5,857 nucleotides of DNA from Limnoglobus sp. (lineage in GTDB: Bacteria; Planctomycetota; Planctomycetia; Gemmatales; Gemmataceae), in assembly GCA_025353985.1 (NCBI GenBank), contig JANXNT010001341.1, positions 1 through 5,857 on the forward strand, written 5' to 3'. Positions 1 through 5,857 of this stretch are shown here, one piece after another; position 1 is the first letter of the stretch, and each line of letters opens with the position of its first letter. The position numbers were made by a program, and so were the translations under genes. The notes under the pieces are model-generated. The model saw only the letters and a program-made list of their open reading frames with translations, ran no database searches and was not told where the DNA came from.

Positions 1-1493
1 AGAAGTTGAAGTGCGAGATCGCCTTCAAGTGGACCGCCGGCGAACATGGCCGCAGCGAAGTCGACATGATCGAGCTGAAGGTCGGCGAGCAGATGCTGAA
101 AGTCGCGGTCTGGATTTTACCCGGACATGCCGACGACGTGATTACGCTGCATGTTGGCTACGGCCGCGAGAAGAACGCCGGTACGGTCGCGATGGGTACC
201 GGCTTCAACGCCTACAAGTTGCGGAACTCGACGGGCCTCTGGCTGGTGCCGGGGATCAAGCCGCTAGAGAGTGCGAAGCGGACCGAAGAGAAGTACATTC
301 TCGCTTGTACGCAAGGTCAGCACGCGATGGAAGGCCGTCGCCCCGCCCGTCATGGTACGCTCGAACAAGCCCGTGCCGAGAAGAAGGCGATCGACAATCA
401 CACGAAGCACGCCTTCGACTTCGCCGATAACCCACCCGCATCGGCGGCCGAGAAGGGCCTGATGCGGGCACTGTTACCCGGCACGCCCGAAGAACGCGAA
501 CGGCTTGCGATCACGTACAAGGACGACGGCTACAAGAACAACCAGCACCGGCACGAGAAAGAGGATGGGCATCAAGAGCACATTCACGATGCCCGTTTGT
601 TGCCGCTGACGCTCGTCGACGACCACAAGCCGAACAAGCTGTATCGTCGTTGGGCGATGGCAATCGACCTCGGGGCCTGCACCGGGTGTAATGCGTGCAT
701 CACCGCGTGCGTTTCCGAGAACAACGTGCCCGTCATCGGCAAGACCGAAGTCACACGCGGTCGCATCATGCACTGGATTCGCCTCGACCGCTACTTCGCA
801 ATCAAGGACGAAGTCGGCGGCACGAAACGGATCGACGATAAGGATCGCTGGGAAGCGCTGAAGGCGAGCACTTCCGAAGTGACGACGCACTTCCAACCGG
901 TGAACTGCCAGCAGTGCGAGAAAGCCCCGTGCGAACTGGTTTGCCCCGTCGGTGCGACCGTTCACAGTGCGGACGGCCTGAACGACATGGCCTACAACCG
1001 CTGCGTGGGTACCCGCTACTGTGCGAACAACTGCCCGTACAAAGTACGTCGCTTTAACTTCATCCAGTACGCCAACTACGACGCGGGCACCACGACGAGC
1101 CTGATGAACAATCCGGAAGTCACGATGCGTACTCGCGGCGTGATGGAGAAGTGCACGTATTGCGTACAACGCATCCGGAATGCCGAGATCGAAGCCGAAC
1201 GCGAACACGATAACCCCGGCCGCTTGAAGGACGAACGCAGCAAGCGTCCGATCATCAAGGACGGCGAAATCAAGACGGCGTGCCAGTCGGCGTGTCCGTC
1301 GCAAGCGATCGCCTTCGGCGACTTGAACTACGACCAATACGAAGTCGGCGGTAAGTCGATCGGCTTCAGCGAAGTCAGCCGGTGGAAGTTAGAGCCGACG
1401 CACTACGGTCTGCTCGCCGAATTGAACACGATGCCGCGGACGACGTACCTCGCCGCGATCAAGAACCCGAACCCCGAACTGAAGGGGGCCTGA
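1..1493 (+). CDS. actB: ACIII subunit ActB, iron-sulfur protein, 5'-truncated by the window
   Basis: This is the C-terminal half of the large peripheral ActB subunit, which carries electrons from the quinol site to the haem subunits. The frame is already open at base 3 with no ribosome site, so the gene continues to the left; the TTG at 6 is not a start. Residue numbers here count that TTG as 1. Residues 1-125 look like the end of the molybdopterin-oxidoreductase-like domain that in ActB holds no cofactor. A His-rich linker (about 130-215) follows, then a ferredoxin-type domain. The cysteine sets are C225/228/231/235, C301/304/309/313, C333/339/343 and C383/386 with 426/430, 15 in all. The third set reads CVGTRYC with Thr336 where a fourth Cys would sit, which fits the known three [4Fe-4S] plus one [3Fe-4S] content of ActB. 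The stop is TGA 1491-1493, 4 nt before actC. The family call is very secure. Confidence 0.96.
   Translation, partial: KLKCEIAFKWTAGEHGRSEVDMIELKVGEQMLKVAVWILPGHADDVITLHVGYGREKNAGTVAMGTGFNAYKLRNSTGLWLVPGIKPLESAKRTEEKYILACTQGQHAMEGRRPARHGTLEQARAEKKAIDNHTKHAFDFADNPPASAAEKGLMRALLPGTPEERERLAITYKDDGYKNNQHRHEKEDGHQEHIHDARLLPLTLVDDHKPNKLYRRWAMAIDLGACTGCNACITACVSENNVPVIGKTEVTRGRIMHWIRLDRYFAIKDEVGGTKRIDDKDRWEALKASTSEVTTHFQPVNCQQCEKAPCELVCPVGATVHSADGLNDMAYNRCVGTRYCANNCPYKVRRFNFIQYANYDAGTTTSLMNNPEVTMRTRGVMEKCTYCVQRIRNAEIEAEREHDNPGRLKDERSKRPIIKDGEIKTACQSACPSQAIAFGDLNYDQYEVGGKSIGFSEVSRWKLEPTHYGLLAELNTMPRTTYLAAIKNPNPELKGA
1482..1488 (+). promoter_or_regulatory. Ribosome binding site of actC
   Basis: The sequence AAGGGGG lies inside the last codons of actB, 9 nt before the ATG at 1498. 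It supports that ATG as the actC start and implies coupled translation across the 4-nt gap. Confidence 0.6.
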
Positions 1494-1497
1494 GCAT

Positions 1498-2928
1498 ATG
1501 GCAGCGGCTACCAATACCCACGTCGATGCGTCACTCATCGAACACGACGTGTATACAGACGATGAATTCCTGATCGGCGGGCAACATACGCTCGCAACGA
1601 TCGGCGACAAAATCGGCAGCGTTTGCCTCGGAGACACCGTCACGCCCAAGGCGTGGTGGGCCACGTTCCTCATCGGCTTCTCGCTGTTGCAGGCGATGGT
1701 CGTCGGTCTCGTGTGGCTATTTTACATGGGCGTCGGCGTCTGGGGTATTAACTCCCCGGTCTTCTGGGGCGTCGCGATCGTGAACTTCGTGTGGTGGATC
1801 GGCATCGGCCACGCCGGGACGCTGATCTCCGCGATTCTCTTGCTGATGCACCAGAAGTGGCGAACGTCGCTCAACCGCTTCGCGGAATCGATGACGCTCT
1901 TCGCGGTGATGTGCGCGGGTATCTTCCCGCTCATTCACATGGGCCGTCCGTGGCTCGCGTATTGGCTGTTCCCGTTCCCGAACAACATGGCCGTGTGGCC
2001 GCAATTCCGTAGCCCGCTGACGTGGGATGCGTTCGCGGTGAGCACGTATTTCAGTGTCTCGCTGATGTTCTGGTACGTCGGTTTGATCCCCGACTTCGCC
2101 GCGTTGCGAGATGTCGCGAAAACGAAGATTCAGCAGATGGTTTACGGTGGCCTCGCGATGGGCTGGCGTGGCTCAGCGATCCACTGGCGTCGCTACGAAA
2201 AACTGTATCTGCTGCTCGCGGGCCTCGGTACGCCGCTCGTTTTCAGCGTGCACACCATCGTTTCGTTCGACTTCGCCGTAAGTATTGTGCCGTTGTGGCA
2301 CGCGACGATCTTCCCGCCGTTCTTCGTGGCCGGTGCGATTTATGCCGGGTTCGCGATGGTGATTTGGCTGGCGATCCCGCTCCGCCACTTCTACGGGATG
2401 AGCGACCTCATCACGAAGAAGCACCTTGATGTATGCGGTAAGATTATGCTCGGGACGGGCTTGCTGGTGAGCTACGGTTACTTCTGCGAAGTCTGGTTCG
2501 CATTCTACAGCCAAAGCGTTTACGAGTGGGATACGACACTGCAACGGCTGTTCGGGCCGTACTGGTGGTCGTACTGGTTACTGATTCTGACGAACACGAT
2601 CATCCCGCAATTGATCTGGTTCAAGCGGTTCCGCCACAGCGAATTCTGGTTGTTCATGGTGGCCGGTTCGGTCCACATCGGCATGTGGTTCGAGCGCTAC
2701 GTGATTATCACGACGCTCTCCCGCGACCACTTGCCGAGCAGCTGGGGCCGATACTCACCGACGATGTGGGATTACATGATTATGTTCGGTTCGATGGGCT
2801 TGTTCCTGACTCTGTTCGCACTGTTCTTGCGATTCCTGCCGATGATTTCGATCACGGAAATGCGCGAACTGTTACCACGAGCAGCGGGCGGACGAGACGG
2901 CCACGCGGTCATGGAGAACGCCAAGTGA
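1498..2928 (+). CDS. actC: ACIII subunit ActC, NrfD/PsrC-like quinol-binding membrane protein
   Basis: This 476-residue protein is an integral membrane subunit of the NrfD/PsrC family, the size expected for ActC. After a soluble N-terminus (1-50) I count about ten hydrophobic helices, near 53-78, 89-117, 131-148, 175-197, 235-257, 268-292, 312-337, 354-374, 382-405 and 424-448. Blocks I recognise from ActC are GHAGTLISAILLL (104-116), HMGRPW (147-152), HTIVSFDFAVSIVP (252-265) and WHATIFPPFFVAGAI (267-281). In characterised ACIII the quinol site lies in ActC next to the [3Fe-4S] cluster of ActB and uses a conserved His and Asp. H147 and D177 are the likely equivalents here, by inference from motif position and their 30-residue spacing. 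The start ATG has a ribosome site at 1482-1488. The stop codon overlaps the actD start. The related ActF is in the same operon, but the motifs separate the two clearly. Confidence 0.96.
   Translation: MAAATNTHVDASLIEHDVYTDDEFLIGGQHTLATIGDKIGSVCLGDTVTPKAWWATFLIGFSLLQAMVVGLVWLFYMGVGVWGINSPVFWGVAIVNFVWWIGIGHAGTLISAILLLMHQKWRTSLNRFAESMTLFAVMCAGIFPLIHMGRPWLAYWLFPFPNNMAVWPQFRSPLTWDAFAVSTYFSVSLMFWYVGLIPDFAALRDVAKTKIQQMVYGGLAMGWRGSAIHWRRYEKLYLLLAGLGTPLVFSVHTIVSFDFAVSIVPLWHATIFPPFFVAGAIYAGFAMVIWLAIPLRHFYGMSDLITKKHLDVCGKIMLGTGLLVSYGYFCEVWFAFYSQSVYEWDTTLQRLFGPYWWSYWLLILTNTIIPQLIWFKRFRHSEFWLFMVAGSVHIGMWFERYVIITTLSRDHLPSSWGRYSPTMWDYMIMFGSMGLFLTLFALFLRFLPMISITEMRELLPRAAGGRDGHAVMENAK
2913..2917 (+). promoter_or_regulatory. 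Ribosome binding site of actD
   Basis: GGAGA lies within the last codons of actC, 7 nt before the GTG at 2925. It selects this GTG over the much longer open frame that runs upstream inside actC. Confidence 0.6.
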
Positions 2929-3473
2929 GCACGAACGAAATCGCCCCCGAAACGTGGGGCATATTGGCCGAATTTACCGACGCCGACGCACTCATCGCCG
3001 CAACGCGGAGTGCCCGTCTGGCGGGATACACCCGGATGGACGGCTACAGCCCGTACCCTGTGGGCGAAGTCGCCGACGAACTCGGTTTCCCGCGTTCGGA
3101 GATCGGCGCGATCATGTTCATCGGCGGCCTCGTCGGTGCGACGATCGGCTTCCTCATGATGTCCTGGGTCAGCGTCGTCGATTACCCGCTGATTATCGCA
3201 GGCAAATCGATGTGGTCGTGGCCGATGTTCATCCCGATCACATGGGAACTCCTCGTGTTAACCGCATCGGTCAGCGGCGTGATCGGCCTGCTCGCGTTGT
3301 GTGGCTTCCCGCAACCGTACCACCCACTATTTAACGTCCCGAACTTCGCCCGTGCGACGCGGGACCGATTCTTCCTCGCGATCGAAGCGGTCGATCCGAA
3401 TTTCGACCTCGCAGGCACCCGGGCGTTTCTCGCTGGGTTGAACCCTGCCAGCGTCGAGGAGGTGCCCGCGTGA
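2925..3473 (+). CDS. actD: ACIII subunit ActD (DUF3341 membrane protein)
   Basis: This 182-residue protein matches the ActD/DUF3341 family in length and motifs. A soluble N-terminal domain (1-58) holds GYTRMDGYSPYPV (34-46), the family's hallmark. Two transmembrane helices follow, near 60-82 and 104-126, separated by a loop with YPLIIAGK and SWPMFIPITWELLVL (98-112). The C-terminal part has the FPQPYHPLFNVPNFARA block (128-144) and a RDRFFLAIEAVDP stretch. ActD has no cofactor; it packs beside ActC/ActF and is thought to be structural. The start is GTG 2925, which overlaps the actC stop as GTGA and has GGAGA 7 nt upstream. The frame is open 400 nt further upstream, but that stretch overlaps actC and has no family similarity. 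The stop overlaps the actE start, again as GTGA. Confidence 0.94.
   Translation: MSTNEIAPETWGILAEFTDADALIAATRSARLAGYTRMDGYSPYPVGEVADELGFPRSEIGAIMFIGGLVGATIGFLMMSWVSVVDYPLIIAGKSMWSWPMFIPITWELLVLTASVSGVIGLLALCGFPQPYHPLFNVPNFARATRDRFFLAIEAVDPNFDLAGTRAFLAGLNPASVEEVPA
3456..3462 (+). promoter_or_regulatory. Strong ribosome binding site of actE
   Basis: GAGGAGG lies 7 nt before the GTG at 3470. This decides the actE start in favour of GTG 3470 over the in-frame ATG at 3488, which would be 25 nt from the site. Confidence 0.75.
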
Positions 3474-4285
3474 GCCAGTTCCTCAAAATGAAATCGTTGA
3501 CAGTTGCCATTCTGCTGGCCAGTGCCGTAACGGGCTGCCAACAGAAGATGGCCGAGCAACCTGCGGCACGCCCTTATGAGCCGCACAGTTTGTTCCCGAA
3601 CAAGCAATCGGCGCGGTTCCTCGAACCGGGTACGGTCCATATTGGCCAACTGCCGACCGACGATCCACTACTTACGTGGCTGACCCCGAAAGGCAAGTCG
3701 CCGAGCGCGACGCCCGAGTGGAAGGCCGCAGTCGATCCGAACGGCCAATCGGCACCATCGGCGGGTGCGCCGACCGAAGTCGCGAACTTCGTCGACGAGT
3801 TCCCGTTCGACATGACCGAAGACGACCTGAAGCGTGGCCAGCAGCGTTACAACATTTACTGTGCCGTCTGCCACGGAGCCGCCGGGCACGGTAACGGTAA
3901 GATCGTCGAACGCGGTTACCTGCGTCCGCCGTCGTACCACACCGACCCCGAAGGCAAGGCGTTCGACTGGTCCACTGGCCACGCCCCGAAGACCGAAGAA
4001 CGCACGAAAGAACTGGAATTGAAGCTCGGTTACTCCCGTGGCTTCTACCGTTATAAAGTGCAAGTCCCGCTGAAGGATGTGCCGATCGGGTACATCTACC
4101 AGGTAATTACCTGGGGTTATGGCGGGATGCCCCAGATCGCTTCGCAAGTTCCCCCAGCGGATCGCTGGCGGATTGCGGCGTACATCCGGGCACTCCAACT
4201 GAGCCAAAACTCGGCTGGGACCGGCGTGCCTGCGGATGTGACCGCCGCCGCTAAAAACACCGGCCCCGCCGCACCGCACAAGTAA
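3470..4285 (+). CDS. actE: ACIII subunit ActE, monohaem cytochrome c lipoprotein
   Basis: This 271-residue protein is the monohaem cytochrome c subunit of ACIII. It begins with a lipoprotein signal peptide: Lys6 and Lys8, a hydrophobic stretch (9-20) and the lipobox VTGC with Cys23 as the expected lipidated residue, so the protein should be membrane-anchored on the periplasmic side. The ACIII-typical stretch around YEPHSLFPNKQSARFLEPGT (36-55) follows. The haem c site is CAVCH at 131-135 (bases 3860-3874), preceded by the conserved RGQQRYNIY. GYGGMP supplies Met220 as the likely sixth ligand, and PPADRWRIAAYIRALQLSQ is the closing helix. Between RPPSYH (152-157) and the Met loop there is an extra segment of about 45 residues compared with the short ActE forms I remember. 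The C-terminus is Ala/Pro-rich. The GTG start overlaps the actD stop and has GAGGAGG upstream. Identity is secure from motifs and operon position. Confidence 0.95.
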   Translation: MSQFLKMKSLTVAILLASAVTGCQQKMAEQPAARPYEPHSLFPNKQSARFLEPGTVHIGQLPTDDPLLTWLTPKGKSPSATPEWKAAVDPNGQSAPSAGAPTEVANFVDEFPFDMTEDDLKRGQQRYNIYCAVCHGAAGHGNGKIVERGYLRPPSYHTDPEGKAFDWSTGHAPKTEERTKELELKLGYSRGFYRYKVQVPLKDVPIGYIYQVITWGYGGMPQIASQVPPADRWRIAAYIRALQLSQNSAGTGVPADVTAAAKNTGPAAPHK

Positions 4286-4289
4286 GAAC

Positions 4290-4294
4290 AGAGG
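4290..4294 (+). promoter_or_regulatory. Ribosome binding site of actF
   Basis: AGAGG in the 15-nt gap between actE and actF lies 6 nt before the GTG at 4301. It supports this start, which has no nearby in-frame ATG as a rival. Confidence 0.55.
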
Positions 4295-4300
4295 CCCCCC

Positions 4301-5602
4301 GTGAGCGAACACCACAATCACGATTCAGATTACACCGCACCGACCGTTGACGTCGATCACGGCAAGCTGCGCCGCATCGCGTTCCTCGCTGCGATCGGCG
4401 GCACCATCGCCTTCGTGGCGCTTGGCCTCGTCAACCTGGCGGCGTACGGCACGACGGAAGGCACGCACGATCACGGCCAAGAACACGGCGGACTGCGCGA
4501 CTTCTTTCTGACGTACCAAGTCGGGTTCATCTATTGGCTCAGCCTGCCCGTTGGCGGCATGACGCTCCTACTGCTGTCGTACCTGACGAGCGCCAGTTGG
4601 GGCCTCGTGCTACGCCGCTTCTTCCAGGCTGCCACCCGCACGTGGCCGATGATGGCCGTGCTGTTCGCGCCCGTCGCCGCGAGCTTGTTCATGGGCGAAG
4701 AATCGTCGTTCTGGTGGGCCGTCGAAGCGAAGGACATCGACTTCGTTAAGGAAAACCAAACTGCCATCGAAGAGATCGCACATAAGCAGCACCTCTACCT
4801 GAACTGGCCGGGGTTCCTTGTGCGTGCGACGGTGATCTTCACGATTTTCGGGCTGATTATGCGTGGGATCAAGAAGTGGTCGCCGAAGGCGGAAGACGAA
4901 GGCAATGAAGTTTACAAGAACAAACTGCTGATGCTCGGCGGGCCAGGCGTGGTTGCCTGGGCACTGCTTTTCACGGTTGGAATTACAGACTGGGTGATGT
5001 CCGTCGAGCCAACGTGGGCCTCGACGATGTTCCCTGTGGTGGCGGGCCTGAACTGCCTGCTGACGGCATTCGCGTTCTGCACGTTCCTGTTCTACACCAT
5101 CGTTGGCAAGAACCAGACCGTGCTGGACATCGTTAAGGACAAGTTCCGTATCGACATTGGCAGCCTGACGCTCGGCTTCACGATGATCTGGTCGTACGCC
5201 TCGTTCTGCCAGTTCATGCTGATTTGGGCAGGTAACATCCCCGAGGAAATCGGCTACTACAAGCGACGACTGAACGGCGGCTGGGAGTACATGGCGTACT
5301 CGCTCATGATTATCCACTGGTTCCTACCGTTCATCATCCTGTTGTTCCGCCAAGTGAAGACCGACCCGCAACGGATGCGGAAATTGACGATGATGCTGTT
5401 AGCCATCTGTGCAATTGACGTGATTTGGTGGATCGTGCCGAGTTACCCGCACATCAACGGCTACCTGCACGTTCCAATGGCCATTGCCGCAGTCGTCGGC
5501 ATCGGCGGAATCTGGGGATTGTCGTTCACGAAGGAACTCGCGAAGTCGAATATCCTGCCGAAGAAAGATACCGCGTTCCTGGCGAATTGGGGACATCACT
5601 AA
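4301..5602 (+). CDS. actF: ACIII subunit ActF, second NrfD-like membrane protein
   Basis: This 433-residue protein is the second PsrC/NrfD-like membrane subunit of ACIII, often annotated as quinol:cytochrome c oxidoreductase quinone-binding subunit 2. It is the structural partner of ActC, and in solved complexes it is not clearly shown to bind quinone. Ten hydrophobic helices are visible near 27-48, 73-94, 115-133, 170-188, 213-234, 241-267, 289-310, 332-350, 362-381 and 389-409. Family blocks are GFIYWLSLPVGGM (75-87), ITDWVMSVEPTWASTMFP (228-245) and FCQFMLIWAGNIPEEIGYY (302-320). The N-terminus (HHNHD) and the loop after helix 1 (THDHGQEHGG, 55-64) are His-rich. Both length and layout are normal. 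The gene starts at GTG 4301, 15 nt after actE, and its TAA at 5600-5602 is followed by a repeat-rich spacer. Confidence is high for the family. Confidence 0.95.
   Translation: MSEHHNHDSDYTAPTVDVDHGKLRRIAFLAAIGGTIAFVALGLVNLAAYGTTEGTHDHGQEHGGLRDFFLTYQVGFIYWLSLPVGGMTLLLLSYLTSASWGLVLRRFFQAATRTWPMMAVLFAPVAASLFMGEESSFWWAVEAKDIDFVKENQTAIEEIAHKQHLYLNWPGFLVRATVIFTIFGLIMRGIKKWSPKAEDEGNEVYKNKLLMLGGPGVVAWALLFTVGITDWVMSVEPTWASTMFPVVAGLNCLLTAFAFCTFLFYTIVGKNQTVLDIVKDKFRIDIGSLTLGFTMIWSYASFCQFMLIWAGNIPEEIGYYKRRLNGGWEYMAYSLMIIHWFLPFIILLFRQVKTDPQRMRKLTMMLLAICAIDVIWWIVPSYPHINGYLHVPMAIAAVVGIGGIWGLSFTKELAKSNILPKKDTAFLANWGHH
5582..5593 (+). repeat. 12-bp direct repeat, copy 1 (end of actF)
   Basis: GCGAATTGGGGA occurs here inside the last codons of actF (encoding Ala-Asn-Trp-Gly) and again exactly at 5833-5844, just before the next start codon. 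The two copies start 251 bp apart and flank the spacer with its inverted repeat. The match is exact by reading; what it means is inference. Confidence 0.7.
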
Positions 5603-5662
5603 GAAGTGGCGAGTGGCTAGTTTTTCGTGCCAGCCCGCCGCGCAAGCAAGGGGTTGGGTACT

Positions 5663-5675
5663 AGGGGTACGGCGA
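5663..5675 (+). repeat. Extra copy of the outer block of the inverted repeat
   Basis: AGGGGTACGGCGA at 5663-5675 is repeated exactly at 5685-5697, 22 bp downstream, where it forms the start of the left arm of the large inverted repeat. It looks like a partial or second element of the same repeat family, or a small tandem duplication of the arm's edge. Confidence 0.7.
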
Positions 5676-5681
5676 GGCCCG

Positions 5682-5817
5682 CCCAGGGGTACGGCGAAGC
5701 GCCTAACCCTGGGCTACAAGATAGAACCCCGTTGGGGGTAAGACTTGGCTCTGTATTTACCCCAACGGGGTTGCATCTGATAGCCCAGGGTTAGACGTCT
5801 TACGTCGTACCCCTGGG
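5682..5817. repeat. 136-bp nested inverted repeat, REP/MITE-like
   Basis: Three blocks in each arm pair in order. Outer block: CCCAGGGGTAC (5682-5692) with GTACCCCTGGG (5807-5817), 11 bp perfect. Middle block: CTAACCCTGGGCTA (5703-5716) with TAGCCCAGGGTTAG (5781-5794), 14 bp perfect. Inner block: AACCCCGTTGGGGGTAA (5725-5741) with TTACCCCAACGGGGTT (5757-5772), 16 bp with one bulged G. The loop is 15 nt (5742-5756). The blocks are joined by divergent spacers of similar length. As RNA this would be a very stable long hairpin at the 3' end of the act transcript. It has no T-run after the stem, so it is not a canonical intrinsic terminator, although it could still protect or end the mRNA. I read no protein in it. 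A mobile or REP-type origin is inferred from its structure only. Confidence 0.85.
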
Positions 5818-5832
5818 TGCGATGAAGACATT

Positions 5833-5844
5833 GCGAATTGGGGA
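5833..5844 (+). repeat. 12-bp direct repeat, copy 2
   Basis: This is the second exact copy of GCGAATTGGGGA (first at 5582-5593). Its last bases are part of the ribosome site of the next gene, so some of the identity could arise from selection for that site. Confidence 0.7.
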
Positions 5845-5846
5845 GG
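5840..5846 (+). promoter_or_regulatory. Ribosome binding site of the next gene
   Basis: GGGGAGG lies 6 nt before an ATG at 5853, at the very edge of the window. Quality and spacing are as good as those of the act genes. Confidence 0.6.
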
Positions 5847-5852
5847 TTGGCT

Positions 5853-5857
5853 ATGAG
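5853..5857 (+). CDS. Start of a further gene, cut off by the window edge
   Basis: Only the ATG and two more bases are visible. The case for a gene rests on the strong ribosome site GGGGAGG at 5840-5846. In many ACIII clusters the genes after actF encode cytochrome oxidase subunits or a SCO-type copper protein, so one of these is plausible, but nothing in the visible sequence identifies it. Confidence 0.45.

Noticed and set aside
474..1337. A 287-codon open frame on the - strand, opposite actB
   Set aside because: It lies wholly antisense to the cysteine-motif region of actB. Its Val/Arg/Ala-rich translation mirrors codon bias on the other strand, and it shows no known motif.
2526..2924. An upstream extension of the actD frame
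   Set aside because: It overlaps actC in another frame, its translation is Arg/His/Asp-rich without family similarity, and the GTG at 2925 has a good ribosome site and begins the conserved domain.
3668..4321. A 217-codon open frame on the - strand, opposite actE
   Set aside because: It covers the haem-binding gene completely and has no recognisable domain or ribosome site; it is a codon-bias shadow.
5597..5625. Possible intrinsic terminator right after actF (T-run at 5621-5625)
   Set aside because: The only stem before the five Ts is a weak 4-bp CACT/AGTG pair, and 12 nt separate it from the T-run.
5484..5741. An open frame running from the end of actF into the spacer repeat
   Set aside because: It is out of frame inside actF, then reads through the inverted repeat, and has no ribosome site or recognisable sequence.
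5682..5817. The inverted repeat as a CRISPR unit or a rho-independent terminator
   Set aside because: There are no regularly spaced repeats with unique spacers, and no T-run follows the stem.

Overview
The window is the 3' part of an Alternative Complex III (ACIII, act/qrc-type quinol:cytochrome c/HiPIP oxidoreductase) operon, all on the + strand. It holds the C-terminal part of actB, complete actC, actD, actE and actF, a 250-nt spacer built around a nested inverted repeat, and the start signals of a further gene at the right edge. The pentahaem subunit ActA and the N-terminal part of ActB should lie to the left, outside the window. The organism looks like a GC-rich Gram-negative bacterium with lipoproteins. 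The protein sequences, GTG starts and palindromic spacer repeat resemble Planctomycetes, most like Gemmataceae; this is a judgement from memory, not a computed assignment.

Layout: actB (partial, 1-1493) is followed after 4 nt by actC (1498-2928). actC overlaps actD (2925-3473) by 4 nt (GTGA), and actD overlaps actE (3470-4285) by 4 nt (GTGA). After 15 nt comes actF (4301-5602). No promoter or terminator is visible between these genes, so they should be one translationally coupled transcript. actD, actE and actF all start with GTG.

Function: ActC and ActF are NrfD/PsrC-like ten-helix membrane subunits, and ActC carries the likely quinol site. ActB holds three [4Fe-4S] and one [3Fe-4S] clusters (15 cysteine ligands are visible) that take electrons from quinol. 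ActE is a monohaem cytochrome c lipoprotein and, with ActA, passes electrons on towards a terminal oxidase. ActD is a two-helix membrane subunit of structural role. The complex replaces cytochrome bc1.

The spacer (5603-5852) is the least ordinary part. It contains a 136-bp nested inverted repeat (5682-5817) made of three conserved palindromic blocks per arm, an extra copy of the outer block at 5663-5675, and a 12-bp direct repeat (5582-5593 and 5833-5844) that flanks the whole insert. Joining the two copies of that 12-mer would restore an ActF frame ending in an ATGA overlap with the next gene, the same coupling style as in the rest of the operon. The operon itself is a known system; I see no new multi-gene system here.
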